The notes beneath the pieces were generated by a model that searched no databases, was not told where the DNA came from, and saw nothing but the letters and a program-made list of their open reading frames with translations. A stretch of DNA of 64,000 nucleotides, taken from contig DASXUK010000002.1 of the NCBI GenBank assembly GCA_036504875.1, positions 1-64,000 of the forward strand. Reading direction: 5' to 3'. The position numbers and the translations under genes were made by a program. How positions within the stretch are numbered: position 1 is the stretch's first letter; the number at the start of each line of letters is the position of its first letter. This DNA is from JACPFJ01 sp036504875. GTDB lineage: Bacteria; Desulfobacterota; Desulfuromonadia; Geobacterales; Pseudopelobacteraceae. Below are positions 7,080 to 15,768 of the stretch, one piece after another.

Positions 7080-8048
7080 ATGTTTCTACTCCCCAAAGGT
7101 CCCCCTCTCGCAGAAAAAGTACCGATTGCAAAGATCAACCTTCCTCTGGCGCTCAACAAGCTTCGCGCTAGCAACTTCACCGGCTATGCTCATCTAAGCT
7201 TCACTTCGGCGGAAAGTGTCCTGCTGTATGATGAAGGCAGGCTGATCTCCGCCCTATTCCAACGGGATAAAGGCTGCTTTCATGACATGGATGCCATCCG
7301 GGCAACGATTGAGTTTATGGCCTTTAATCGGGAGGGCACTTTTAGCGTTTTTCGCCTCCACGCAGATATTGTTGTTGGGCTTCTTGCACTTATCAGTGGC
7401 GAGGCCGTTATCAGTTCTCAACAAATTGTGCTGACCGATTTCAAATCTGTACTGAATAAGATCAAGGAGGAACGGCTAAATGCCTCTCTAGTGGTCTACA
7501 CCGACGTTCACACTGGTGTTGTATTTTACATAGAGGGTAATCCGGTTGGATTTTTCCATGATGAAGACCTGCAGATCGGGTCATCACCGGTTGATATCCA
7601 GAAGATTGCCGGATACTCGGACGCGAAAATTGATTTAAAAACCATCAAGGGCGACCATGTGATAACGCTGGCTGACCTGAATGGCCTGATAGACATCGAG
7701 AAAACCTGGGTGGCCGTTACGAACAACATCTTCTTTACTGATGACACTCCAACCCCTACGCCTGTTATCCAAACGATTCGTGCCGGCCAAACAACATCCG
7801 GCACTGCAAACAAAGTTAAGCTCGAGACCTTACTTGTTGAAATTGCCGTTACTCATCTGGGAAAATTGGGCAGGACGCTAGCTGAAAAAGAATTGGCAAA
7901 CATTGGCGATGTCAAAAGCGGGTTGGTGCCTGAAAATATAGAGATTTTCCTGCTTGGGCTGGAAAAAGGTGCCAAGTTACTGACCAGTTCTTCAAAGATC
8001 AGGGAGATGAAGGATTCCATCCGGACCGCGATAGCGCAATATTCATGA
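7080..8048 (+). CDS. Protein of unknown function with an internal duplication
   Basis: 322 residues, cytoplasmic by appearance. Residues 21-60 (LPLALNKLRA..., then LLYDEGRLISALF) and 119-159 (TDFKSVLNKIKE..., then VVFYIEGNPVGFF) look like two copies of one module. Each is an LNK-type helix, a beta stretch, then a hydrophobic strand with [DE]-G and a following hydrophobic pair. The pattern resembles DUF4388/PATAN-like and related signalling domains, but I cannot assign a family. The C-terminal 75 residues are helical. The ATG lies 8 bases after GAGG. The next gene follows after 39 bases, so the two form an operon with a membrane protein. Confidence 0.6.
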   Translation: MFLLPKGPPLAEKVPIAKINLPLALNKLRASNFTGYAHLSFTSAESVLLYDEGRLISALFQRDKGCFHDMDAIRATIEFMAFNREGTFSVFRLHADIVVGLLALISGEAVISSQQIVLTDFKSVLNKIKEERLNASLVVYTDVHTGVVFYIEGNPVGFFHDEDLQIGSSPVDIQKIAGYSDAKIDLKTIKGDHVITLADLNGLIDIEKTWVAVTNNIFFTDDTPTPTPVIQTIRAGQTTSGTANKVKLETLLVEIAVTHLGKLGRTLAEKELANIGDVKSGLVPENIEIFLLGLEKGAKLLTSSSKIREMKDSIRTAIAQYS

Positions 8049-8087
8049 CATTTTTCTAAACTCATAATTCAGATATCTGGAGGTAGA

Positions 8088-8855
8088 ATGGACTTCATTC
8101 TCTCGTTGTTGCCAAAGATATACAATCCGGTCGAATATGACGCCTTTACCATTATCCAGATTTTTTTCTGGTTTATGGCGGCCGCAGTAAGCTTCTATTT
8201 CAGCTTGGGTAATGCACGACTGTGGACAAGCGTATCGGTCGGTTTTTTCCTCATCTTCTGGAGCCAGGCTTACATGCTTAACCCCTACGCCCAGAGTTAC
8301 AATAAGATGGTCGCCATCCACTACGTAATCGGAGCCATCTCCGTTCTGGTCATCAGCCACGGTTTCCAGGAATACTACGTTTTTACCCGCACCCTGGAGA
8401 TCACCGGCAGCAAAAAGTTGGTGTACTTTGTCACTGCGGGCATGATCGTGCTGGGTTCCCTCATAATTACCATCAATCCCAAGCCGAACCTGCATGTTCT
8501 CAGAAATTATAAAATCATGGAAAATTCAATCTGGTTTTTCTTCTCAATTGTTAACATCTACACGGTTTGGAAGATCTTTAAGGAGCTACGGGATTCATTC
8601 TTGGCCAGCGGCATCCTTTGCTTCACACTGGTATTCTTTTTCATCGTGCTCTGGAAAGGATCGGAGTTGTATCTCCAAGTCTACCAGTGGGACAAGGACT
8701 GGATGGACATTATCGACTTTACCGGCGAGGCCACAGACGCGGTTAAATTCACTGCACAGATTGAGACGGCAAAAATGGTGCATAAATACAGCGCGCTCTT
8801 GTCCGGTATCACTGTGGGTGGAACTTTTGGCTACCTGTTCAAACTGATGAGATGA
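8088..8855 (+). CDS. Polytopic membrane protein, probably seven helices
   Basis: 255 residues preceded by TGGAGGT. Hydrophobic segments lie at about 21-43, 48-67, 75-95, 110-130, 146-165, 172-192 and 231-253. The loop between the last two (ELYLQVYQWDKDWMDIIDFT) is acidic and likely exposed. No transporter or sensor motif is recognised. Its pairing with the duplicated-module protein upstream suggests that the pair works together, perhaps as a membrane receptor with a cytoplasmic partner. That role is inference from adjacency. Confidence 0.6.
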   Translation: MDFILSLLPKIYNPVEYDAFTIIQIFFWFMAAAVSFYFSLGNARLWTSVSVGFFLIFWSQAYMLNPYAQSYNKMVAIHYVIGAISVLVISHGFQEYYVFTRTLEITGSKKLVYFVTAGMIVLGSLIITINPKPNLHVLRNYKIMENSIWFFFSIVNIYTVWKIFKELRDSFLASGILCFTLVFFFIVLWKGSELYLQVYQWDKDWMDIIDFTGEATDAVKFTAQIETAKMVHKYSALLSGITVGGTFGYLFKLMR

Positions 8856-8887
8856 CAGATGTTTTTTAGAGCAAAACAGATTTGCCC

Positions 8888-8921
8888 GGCAGGAGAACGG
8901 AAGCTATTTCCGCCTCCTGCC
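8888..8921. terminator. Strong inverted repeat between convergent genes
   Basis: The outer stem GGCAGGAG/CTCCTGCC and inner stem CGGAA/TTCCG form a long hairpin. There is no clean T run on either side, so it may act as a weak bidirectional terminator or a 3' stabiliser. Confidence 0.5.
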
Positions 8922-8947
8922 CGATTGAGGCTACGCTGCCCGGTGCT

Positions 8948-9397
8948 TTAGTGTTTGACACTGTGGTGGCGCGACAGCGCCTCGCGAATAAAGGAAAGAT
9001 GGCGTTGTTCATCGGCATAATTCTCACGTATGGTGGTGGCGATGTCAGTCGGGAAATCTTCTTTTACCGCTTTTTCATAACTTGAATTAGTAAGACGTTC
9101 ATTTGTCTCCATGGCCTCCAAGGCGCCACCGGTACCGGTCAAGCTGCGCAGGGCCGTGAAGCCGGAAATAAAAAATCCTTTAAAGTCCTTGGCAAATTCA
9201 GGCGGAGTCCCCCCCAATTGTGCCATCTTTGCCGAAAGCACGTCCACATGCCGGCGGTGGTCGGCCTTAAACAGAACCAGTTTTTCCTTGACCACAAGTT
9301 CATCGATCTTCTCAATGGCTTGGTCGTAGGCATGACAGGCATCAATATCGAGCTGAATCAGTTTTTCAAGATGCTTGAAAATATCCTTGTTTTCCAT
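8948..9397 (-). CDS. Ferritin-like DUF2383 protein
   Basis: 149 residues predicted as four helices. Candidate metal ligands are Asp18, His47, His50, Glu97, Glu100, Glu130 and His133, in the patterns DACHAYDQAI, DHRRHVDVL, EAMETNE and DEQRHLSFI. This is the arrangement of the DUF2383/ferritin-like family, which may bind a di-iron centre. Physiological role unknown; stress protection is a common guess for the family. AAGGGGAAG precedes the ATG. Monocistronic. Confidence 0.75.
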   Translation of the reverse strand: MENKDIFKHLEKLIQLDIDACHAYDQAIEKIDELVVKEKLVLFKADHRRHVDVLSAKMAQLGGTPPEFAKDFKGFFISGFTALRSLTGTGGALEAMETNERLTNSSYEKAVKEDFPTDIATTIRENYADEQRHLSFIREALSRHHSVKH

Positions 9398-9514
9398 AGG
9401 TCTTCCCCTTTCCCGTTCAACTTAATGTTTTACTACAAGCGTAGCACGGTAAGAGGGTAACGCAACAACCTGACGCCCGGCGGCAGCATCTTGCCTGGTA
9501 CGTTTTTCTGTGGA

Positions 9515-9955
9515 TCAGTGGCCACAATCTTCTGCGGAAATAACAATAAACCGGTTGTTAAAAAATCGTTTCAGGATCGGCCGGACATCCTGCCAGGAAA
9601 GGCCCCCTCCCCCGCATCCAGGACGCGGGACGACCACCGTTTCCCAGCCCGATTCATCGGCCATGGCAGCCAGTTCGCGCGCCGACTGTTCGATCAGCCG
9701 CAGGTCGGGCTCTTCATACGGCGAATGCTCAACCGGAAAGCTGACGATGTTGTTGCCGATGTAGTGACAATGGTTGCCACTCCGGGTGATCAGCGCCCCC
9801 AGCGTTGCGTTTAGTCCAGGAAACTTTTTTGCGGCCTGGGCCGCCACACCGCGCCCCATGATCGCCTTACCGCTAGCCGTCACCTGACCGTTGGTGGTGA
9901 TGGCTATGATAGCGGTTTCCTGATAATCCCAGATATTGCCGGTTATTTCCTGCAT
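9515..9955 (-). CDS. Stand-alone macro-domain protein
   Basis: 146 residues, one macro (Appr-1''-p) domain. Visible hallmarks are the N-terminal strand EITGNIWDY, the TNGQVTASGKAIMGRGVAAQ segment that lines the ADP-ribose pocket, and a Gly-rich RPGCGGGGLSW loop contacting the distal ribose and phosphate. The TTNG...GKAIMGRGVA form resembles phage and cytoplasmic ADP-ribose hydrolase-like macro domains. It may remove or bind ADP-ribose on protein or nucleic acid. No DarT-like partner is next to it. The ATG follows AAGGGTGAAG. Monocistronic. Confidence 0.75.
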   Translation of the reverse strand: MQEITGNIWDYQETAIIAITTNGQVTASGKAIMGRGVAAQAAKKFPGLNATLGALITRSGNHCHYIGNNIVSFPVEHSPYEEPDLRLIEQSARELAAMADESGWETVVVPRPGCGGGGLSWQDVRPILKRFFNNRFIVISAEDCGH

Positions 9956-10073
9956 GGCTTCACCCTTTGAACCGGCCAGTCGACCCTATCGGCCAGCTGG
10001 CGGGTATCCTCGATTTCATCTGCTATAATTATTCAAAACTCTAATTTAAATCAAAGGAATATGTGGAGGTCCT

Positions 10074-10475
10074 ATGAAACGGTCGCTTTTTTTCTGCCTT
10101 TTGTTCGTATTGCTCCCAGTGATCAACCGGGCTGAAGACCGCCCGTTTATCGTTCCGACTGATCAGGATGGCGTCCAGCGGGTAGAGATTGTTGGCGGCG
10201 ACTACTTCTTTCGCCCAAGCCATATCGTGGTCAAGGTGAACAAGCCGGTCGAGATGAAGGTTCGCAAACAGGAAGTGATGGTTCCTCACAATATCGTGAT
10301 AAACGCTCCCGAGGCCGGTATTGCTGTTGCGGAATCGTTGGGGCGCACGCCCAAGACCATTTTTTTCGTGCCTTCCAAAACCGGCCGGTTCCCGATGTAC
10401 TGCGACAAGAAGCTACCGCTGGCCAAAAGCCACCGAGAAAAAGGGATGGAAGGTCTGTTGGAGGTGGTTGAGTGA
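10074..10475 (+). CDS. Exported cupredoxin-domain protein
   Basis: 133 residues with a signal peptide (about 1-20, RSLFFCLLFVLLPVI then RAED) and one cupredoxin domain. Candidate type-1 copper ligands are His72 in PHNIV, Cys110 in PMYCDKK, His120 in SHREKG and Met125. The Cys-x9-His loop is longer than usual. Likely a small periplasmic electron carrier or copper-binding protein; the redox partner is not visible. GTGGAGGT precedes the ATG. The neighbours are unrelated. Confidence 0.75.
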   Translation: MKRSLFFCLLFVLLPVINRAEDRPFIVPTDQDGVQRVEIVGGDYFFRPSHIVVKVNKPVEMKVRKQEVMVPHNIVINAPEAGIAVAESLGRTPKTIFFVPSKTGRFPMYCDKKLPLAKSHREKGMEGLLEVVE

Positions 10476-10632
10476 ATTGTTACGCTGAAGCTCTTCGTTT
10501 GCATTTCTATTTCTAAAAATCATGTTATAAAGATCCTCCCATCAGGGGGCCGTCTGGACCAATACCATGACTAATGGCACGTGCGGTTCATCATACAAGT
10601 AATTGCACGGGATTTTACAGCAGGGAGAGATA

Positions 10633-12705
10633 ATGAAAAATACACGTGACTACGGGCAGTACATCGCCGAATTGATGAATATGGACAAGAGCACACTGCC
10701 GCCCGATGGTGGCGAGCGCTTCAACCGCCTGATCTTTGCCCGCAGCCCTTATCTTCTGCAGCACTCGGAAAACCCGGTTGACTGGTACGAATGGGGCGAG
10801 GAAGCCTTTGAAAAGGCGCGGACCGACAGCCGGCCCATTTTCTTGTCAATCGGCTATGCCACCTGCCACTGGTGCCATGTCATGGCCCATGAATCATTCG
10901 AAGATAAAGAGGTGGCTGATCTGTTCAATCGCCATTTTGTCTGCATCAAGGTCGACCGCGAAGAGCGCCCGGATATCGATGACTTCTATATGACCGTGTC
11001 GCAGCTTTTGACCGGCAGCGGCGGATGGCCGCTCAACATTTTTATGACGCCCGAGCGCCAGCCTTTCATGGCCATTACTTATCTACCGAAAAACAGCCGC
11101 AGCGGTGTGACCGGTTTAACCGAGCTCGTGCCCAAGATTGCTGCTATCTGGCGACAGCGACCAGAGCTGGTGGAAAAAAACTGCAAGGAGATCATGGAAG
11201 CGCTCGGCACGATCAGTCAGCGTGAAAACCAGGAAACCGGCGACCTGATCGAGCTCACGCGCCGGGCAATGGAACAGCTCGAGGAGTTGTACGATGATCA
11301 AGCAGGCGGTTTCGGGACAGCCCCTAAATTTCCAATGCCGATCAACATCAGTTATCTGATCGAGCAGGGCCACAAAGGAGACCAGGCCGCCCAGAAGATG
11401 GCGCTGCAAACCCTGCGCCAGATACGGGCAGGCGGCATCTGGGACCAGTTGGGGGGCGGGCTGCATCGTTACTCGGTGGATCAGGTCTGGCTGGTGCCGC
11501 ACTTTGAGAAAATGCTCTACGATCAGGCCCTGGTGGCACTTGTTTCGCTGGAGGCATTCCAGATCAGCGGCGATAGTCTTTTTCTGCGCATGGCGGAAGA
11601 AATTTTTGATTTTGCGGATCGCGAACTCGCTTCACCGGAAGGAGCCTACTGTTCGGCCTTGGATGCCGACTCGGAAGGAGTGGAGGGCAAGTTCTACGTC
11701 TGGAGTAAAAAAGAGGTCGATAAATGCCTGGGCTCTGATAGTGATATTTTCTGCACCTTCTATGATATTACCGAGGGTGGCAATTTCGAAGTTGAAAACA
11801 TCCTGCACACCCCCCGCCCCTTGGCTCAGTTTTGTGCCGAGGCCAGCCTGGAGCAGAAGGAGACCGAAAAAATCCTGGCACGCGGCCGCGGATTGCTGCT
11901 GGCACAACGCGAGCGCCGGATCAGGCCTATGCGAGACGACAAGGTGATTACGGCCTGGAACGGTCTAATGATTGCTGCATTGGCCAAGGGGGGAGTCATC
12001 AGCGGGAAAACTGAGCGTATTGAGCGGGCTGCTCAGGTCGCCGAATTTATTCTGGAGAGATTGCGGAGAAAAGATGGCCGATTGCTACGCAGTTTTCTTG
12101 GCCAGCCCTCTGGGATACCCGCTTTTCTGGAGGATTATGCCAGTCTGATGATGGGGCTGCTGGAGCTTTATGAAGCAACCCTTAATAAGGATTGGCTGAA
12201 CAAGGCGCTGGAATTGGCCGAGGATACCCTGCGTATCTTCAGGGATCCGGAGAGTGGCCAGTTTTTCAAGGTCGGTGTTGATGTCGAACAGATGCCGGTG
12301 ACAATTTCGCTTGAGCAGGACGGAGTAATTCCTTCTGCATTCTCACTGGCCGCCAAATGCCTGGTCCGGCTAAGCCACACCTGCAATCGCCCTGATTTAT
12401 TCGATTTTGCCCATGTACTTGTCGAGGCCCCTGTGTCGGACGCGAAACTACGCCCCATGGCGCATTTAGGCGCCTTGCAGGCCCTGGAGATGCTGGAAAA
12501 AGATCCGGTTATCATTCACTTCAAAGGCAAAAAAGAAGATGAACAGCTAAACCGGTTGCTACAGGTGACCAAGACCTGCCTGATTCCAAACCTGGTTCTT
12601 TTCTTCGAGGAAACCGTTCATAAAGGCCAGGCCTTTGTCTGCTCCAAAGGAACCTGTCATCCGGCTGTTACCGATGAAAGTGCACTCAAAATGTTGCTTG
12701 TCTGA
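10633..12705 (+). CDS. DUF255 thioredoxin-like protein (YyaL/SSP411 family)
   Basis: 690 residues from the ATG at 10633 (AGGGAGAG upstream); an in-frame TTG at 10603 has no site. The N-terminal thioredoxin-fold domain (about 30-190) includes NPVDWYEWGEEAF and the CHWC motif (Cys78-Cys81), then GGWPLNIFMTPE. The rest is an alpha/alpha six-hairpin glycosidase-like domain with KFPMP, PHFEKMLYDQA, DADSEGVEGKFYVW and DDKVITAWNGLM. The family is widespread, and its biochemical activity is not established. No signal peptide. Single gene. Confidence 0.88.
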   Translation: MKNTRDYGQYIAELMNMDKSTLPPDGGERFNRLIFARSPYLLQHSENPVDWYEWGEEAFEKARTDSRPIFLSIGYATCHWCHVMAHESFEDKEVADLFNRHFVCIKVDREERPDIDDFYMTVSQLLTGSGGWPLNIFMTPERQPFMAITYLPKNSRSGVTGLTELVPKIAAIWRQRPELVEKNCKEIMEALGTISQRENQETGDLIELTRRAMEQLEELYDDQAGGFGTAPKFPMPINISYLIEQGHKGDQAAQKMALQTLRQIRAGGIWDQLGGGLHRYSVDQVWLVPHFEKMLYDQALVALVSLEAFQISGDSLFLRMAEEIFDFADRELASPEGAYCSALDADSEGVEGKFYVWSKKEVDKCLGSDSDIFCTFYDITEGGNFEVENILHTPRPLAQFCAEASLEQKETEKILARGRGLLLAQRERRIRPMRDDKVITAWNGLMIAALAKGGVISGKTERIERAAQVAEFILERLRRKDGRLLRSFLGQPSGIPAFLEDYASLMMGLLELYEATLNKDWLNKALELAEDTLRIFRDPESGQFFKVGVDVEQMPVTISLEQDGVIPSAFSLAAKCLVRLSHTCNRPDLFDFAHVLVEAPVSDAKLRPMAHLGALQALEMLEKDPVIIHFKGKKEDEQLNRLLQVTKTCLIPNLVLFFEETVHKGQAFVCSKGTCHPAVTDESALKMLLV

Positions 12706-12864
12706 GCGCTGCAAGAGTGCTCTTCCAGCTTAAATTAAAATGCTTGTAATTAATGTTAATTAGTTAGTAAAATTTAAAGTAGAAAGTAAATTGGATGCCC
12801 TGGTTACTTCTTGAATATGCTGCCATCAACATGATGAAGTCCGTTAAAACGAGGGATTTTTTCT

Positions 12865-13611
12865 TTGAGACCATTGATCTCGATGTTCATAGTTTTAATT
12901 ATGACCGCTGCATTGGTTACTTCCTCAGAAGCAGCCGAGATCAAAGTAGCTGTTCCTATGAGCATCAGGGATGCTTTCAATGAGCTGTCAAATACATACC
13001 ACCGCAAAACCGCTGGCGGCAGGATTATTCCTTATTTTTCCACTCTTCAGTCATTGGCATTGATGCTCGAAAGTGGAGCTTCGGTAGATCTTCTTATTTC
13101 AGACCACCGGGGTTGGATTGATTACCTGAATAGCAGAAAAATTTTAGAGGAGCTTTTTACAACCAGCTTTACATCAAATACCCTGGTTCTGGTTGCCAAG
13201 CCGGATAAACGTGCTAATGGCATAAAAGAGTTGCTGAACCTGAAAAAGATCGCTGTTAGCGATCCTGCTACGCAATCTTGCGGACAATATACAATGGAGG
13301 CATTTAAAAATGCCGGCATTGAAAAACAGATTCATGACAAACTCGTTTTATTCAAGACCAATCATGATGCATTGATGGCTGCCGAAAGAGGCGAGGTAGA
13401 TGGTGCAATCATTTACCGGACCGACGCTGTCCATGCAAAAACCTGCCGCTTACTTTTCAGTGTTCTGCCCACCCTTTACTCACCGGTTACCTATCAGCTA
13501 TCCTTGACCAAAACCGGCATGAAAAACCGTGAGGCAGTGAATTTTCACAAGTTTCTTATGGGTGAGGAATCAAAAACCGTGCTGGAGAAGTACGGTTTCA
13601 TAACCAAATAA
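12865..13611 (+). CDS. Diverged ModA-like periplasmic binding protein
   Basis: 248 residues from a TTG at 12865, preceded by GAGGGA; the alternative ATG is at 12883. The signal peptide ends near SSEAAE. The mature part is a ModA-type ABC solute-binding fold: IRDAFNEL, ALMLESGASVDLLIS, QYTMEAFKNAG, and EVDGAIIYRTDA. The residues that line the oxyanion pocket in ModA differ: FAAASL reads VAVPMS, GSSG is replaced, and PAG reads SCG. It may therefore bind a ligand other than molybdate or tungstate, or bind it weakly. No permease gene is adjacent. The true modABC lies 0.7 kb downstream on the same strand, so a duplication is likely. Confidence 0.7.
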   Translation: MRPLISMFIVLIMTAALVTSSEAAEIKVAVPMSIRDAFNELSNTYHRKTAGGRIIPYFSTLQSLALMLESGASVDLLISDHRGWIDYLNSRKILEELFTTSFTSNTLVLVAKPDKRANGIKELLNLKKIAVSDPATQSCGQYTMEAFKNAGIEKQIHDKLVLFKTNHDALMAAERGEVDGAIIYRTDAVHAKTCRLLFSVLPTLYSPVTYQLSLTKTGMKNREAVNFHKFLMGEESKTVLEKYGFITK

Positions 13612-13769
13612 TTTAGATCCACGTCCTGCTCGTAACATCTCCTTTCTGCGCCGCCCCCCTATCAGATGCCCACTACAGAGTGATTCCATTGATCAGTTAA
13701 CCTGTTATACTTTTGTCAGAACTGATGTTGCTGACGCCTGTGCACAACAAAAGAAGGGAGGATTTCTCC

Positions 13770-14129
13770 ATGAAACAGAATTTAGTACTTGTAGCGGCAC
13801 TGCTGTTAGCTCTCCCGGGTGTAGCGTACAGCTCTGGTAGCAATAACAACATGGTTAGGACAAGTGACACTAACACTAGAGAAAAGAGCGAAGAAATCAG
13901 AAATTATCCTAAAACCAACACCGATAGCGGCGGCGCGGGCGGTTCGACCGATGCAATCCTGGACCGGAGCGACAGAAACAACCACGGCAGTGACATGAAC
14001 AACTCCAATGAGATAAACAGATACGATAAACCGGAATATCCGGAAAGCAGTCCAGGTGGAATAATGGGAACATACTCTAGCCCCACCAAAAAACCTATAA
14101 AAAACCCAGACATGGGGTACGAAAGATAA
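13770..14129 (+). CDS. Exported low-complexity hydrophilic protein
   Basis: 119 residues from the ATG at 13770 with AAGGGAGGA upstream. It has a clear signal peptide (LVLVAALLLALPGVAYSSG). The mature part is rich in Asn, Asp, Ser, Gly and Pro, with little predicted structure and no Cys (TDSGGAGGSTDAILDRSDRN). Probably secreted or periplasmic; function unknown. A strong terminator follows. Confidence 0.6.
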   Translation: MKQNLVLVAALLLALPGVAYSSGSNNNMVRTSDTNTREKSEEIRNYPKTNTDSGGAGGSTDAILDRSDRNNHGSDMNNSNEINRYDKPEYPESSPGGIMGTYSSPTKKPIKNPDMGYER

Positions 14130-14164
14130 AGTTAAACCTTAAGCAGTAAGATCAGTTTACCAGG

Positions 14165-14192
14165 GGCGTCAGAGAGATTGACGCCTTTTTTT
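14165..14192 (+). terminator. Rho-independent terminator
   Basis: The perfect seven-pair stem GGCGTCA/TGACGCC is followed by TTTTTTTATTT. Confidence 0.9.
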
Positions 14193-14346
14193 ATTTAAAA
14201 AAGGATCAAATAAGAAGCACTACCCTGCCAAATAAATAAACATCTGGTCTGTCCTCCTTAGCGCCCTCACCAGCTTTGTCTTTAAATTACTGGAATTTAT
14301 ACATGGCATGAGTTATGAATAAAACTCAGCTAGAAAGGGGGCCTGC

Positions 14347-15087
14347 ATGAGGAATCGGTTGATAACAATAGTTTGCTTGTTATGTCTGATACCCTCTGCC
14401 CTACAGGCAGGGGAAGTTAAAATCTTTGCGGCAGCCAGTCTCAAAGAAGCTATCACTGAAATATGTGCGGCTTTTAAAAAAACTGCTCCAAAAACCAGTT
14501 TCTTTAACAACTTCGGCTCATCAGGGGCCTTATCCAGACAACTCGAAAACGGAGCGCCAGCCGACATCTTTGCCTCTGCCAATCAGGGCTGGTCGGACTA
14601 CCTCACAAGCAAATCATTGCTTGATAAAAAAAGTGCCAATTTGCTGGCCTATAACGAGCTTGTTTTTGCAGGAAAACACAATCCAAAAATTTCAAGTATT
14701 CAGGACCTGCCCAGGCTGGAAAGAGTTGCTATTGGCAGCCCCAGGAGCGTACCAGCCGGTGAATACGCCATGGAGGCGTTGAACAAAGCCGGGCTGGAAA
14801 GCAAAATGCGCGGCAAGCTGGTCATGGCTCGCGACGTGCGTGAGTGCCTGATGTACGCCGAACGAAACGAGGTCGAGGGGGCTTTTATCTATAAAACCGA
14901 TCTGCGCCAGGCCCGGCAAGCCAGCCTGTTATTTGTAGTCCCTCAGGAGCTATATCCGAAGGTGACCTACACAGTGGCTTTGACCGTTTCAGGGGCCGCT
15001 AATGCCGAAGCCAAGGCCTTCCACCGCTTCCTGCAATCGCCACTGGCGAAAAGCATTTTAAAAAAACATGGCTTTGGGACACCCTGA
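14347..15087 (+). CDS. modA: Molybdate ABC transporter, periplasmic binding protein
   Basis: 246 residues with a signal peptide cleaved near LQAGE. It binds molybdate or tungstate for the ModBC transporter. Pocket motifs are intact: IFAAASLKEAI, FGSSGALSRQLENGAPADIF, SVPAGEYAMEAL, and VEGAFIYKTDL. AAAGGGGG precedes the ATG. The stop overlaps the modB start (TGATG), so expression is coupled. First gene of modABC. I see no ModE-type operator upstream. Confidence 0.93.
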   Translation: MRNRLITIVCLLCLIPSALQAGEVKIFAAASLKEAITEICAAFKKTAPKTSFFNNFGSSGALSRQLENGAPADIFASANQGWSDYLTSKSLLDKKSANLLAYNELVFAGKHNPKISSIQDLPRLERVAIGSPRSVPAGEYAMEALNKAGLESKMRGKLVMARDVRECLMYAERNEVEGAFIYKTDLRQARQASLLFVVPQELYPKVTYTVALTVSGAANAEAKAFHRFLQSPLAKSILKKHGFGTP

Positions 15088-15767
15088 TGTGGCTTTCCGC
15101 GCCTGACATACAGGCCATCCTGCTATCGACCAAGGTGGCAACAGTGGCCACACTGCTGTCGTTACCAATCGGGTTCATGTGCGCTTATATCCTGTGTTTC
15201 CATGACTTCAGGGGGAAAATTTTGTTGGAAGGCCTGATAAACCTGCCTTTGACTCTGCCGCCGGTGGTAATCGGCTACCTGCTCTTACTACTCTTAGGCG
15301 CCAATGGTGCCTTGGCCCCCTTGCTTCACATGTTGGGGATCAGGCTGATCTTCACCTGGAAGGCGGCCGTAATTGCCTCGGCCGTGGTTGGTTTTCCGCT
15401 TCTGGTGCGCTCGATCCGGATCGGCATGGAGTCGATCGATCTGCACCTGATCCATGCCTCACGCACCCTGGGCGCAACCTGGTACGACACCCTGGCGAGT
15501 GTTATCGCGCCACTCTGCTTGCGCGGTGTAATGGCCGGTTCTTCACTGATGTTCGCACGCAGCTTGGGGGAGTTTGGAGCGACCATTATAGTTGCCGGCA
15601 ATATACCGGGATTAACGCAAACCATTCCCCTGGCAATTTACGATTATGCCGCCTCACCCCAGGGCGGGCAGGCCGCCCTGTTGTTATGTGTTATATCTGT
15701 CATCATTTCGCTGGCGATCCTCATCTTTCATGATGCAGTAGCCGGTCGGCTGATCAGGAAGGATTGA
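15087..15767 (+). CDS. modB: Molybdate ABC transporter permease
   Basis: 226 residues with five or six membrane helices. It forms the inner-membrane channel for molybdate. The cytoplasmic EAA loop, which docks on ModC, is visible in HASRTLGATWYDTL; other ModB features are LPLTLPPVVIGYLLL and RSLGEFGATIIVAGN. It starts within the modA stop and ends one base before the modC start. Length is normal for the family. Confidence 0.93.
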   Translation: MWLSAPDIQAILLSTKVATVATLLSLPIGFMCAYILCFHDFRGKILLEGLINLPLTLPPVVIGYLLLLLLGANGALAPLLHMLGIRLIFTWKAAVIASAVVGFPLLVRSIRIGMESIDLHLIHASRTLGATWYDTLASVIAPLCLRGVMAGSSLMFARSLGEFGATIIVAGNIPGLTQTIPLAIYDYAASPQGGQAALLLCVISVIISLAILIFHDAVAGRLIRKD

Positions 15768-15768
15768 T

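Noticed and set aside
10603..10632. Longer TTG start for the DUF255 protein
   Set aside because: The ATG at 10633 has the better ribosome binding site, and the extra residues do not match the family.
12720..12864. Promoter or leader for the ModA-like gene
   Set aside because: The region is AT-rich, but no convincing -35/-10 pair or structure could be singled out, so no feature is claimed.
13680..13770. Sigma-70 promoter before the low-complexity exported protein (TATACT near 13708)
   Set aside because: The -10-like box has no -35-like box at proper spacing; too weak to list.
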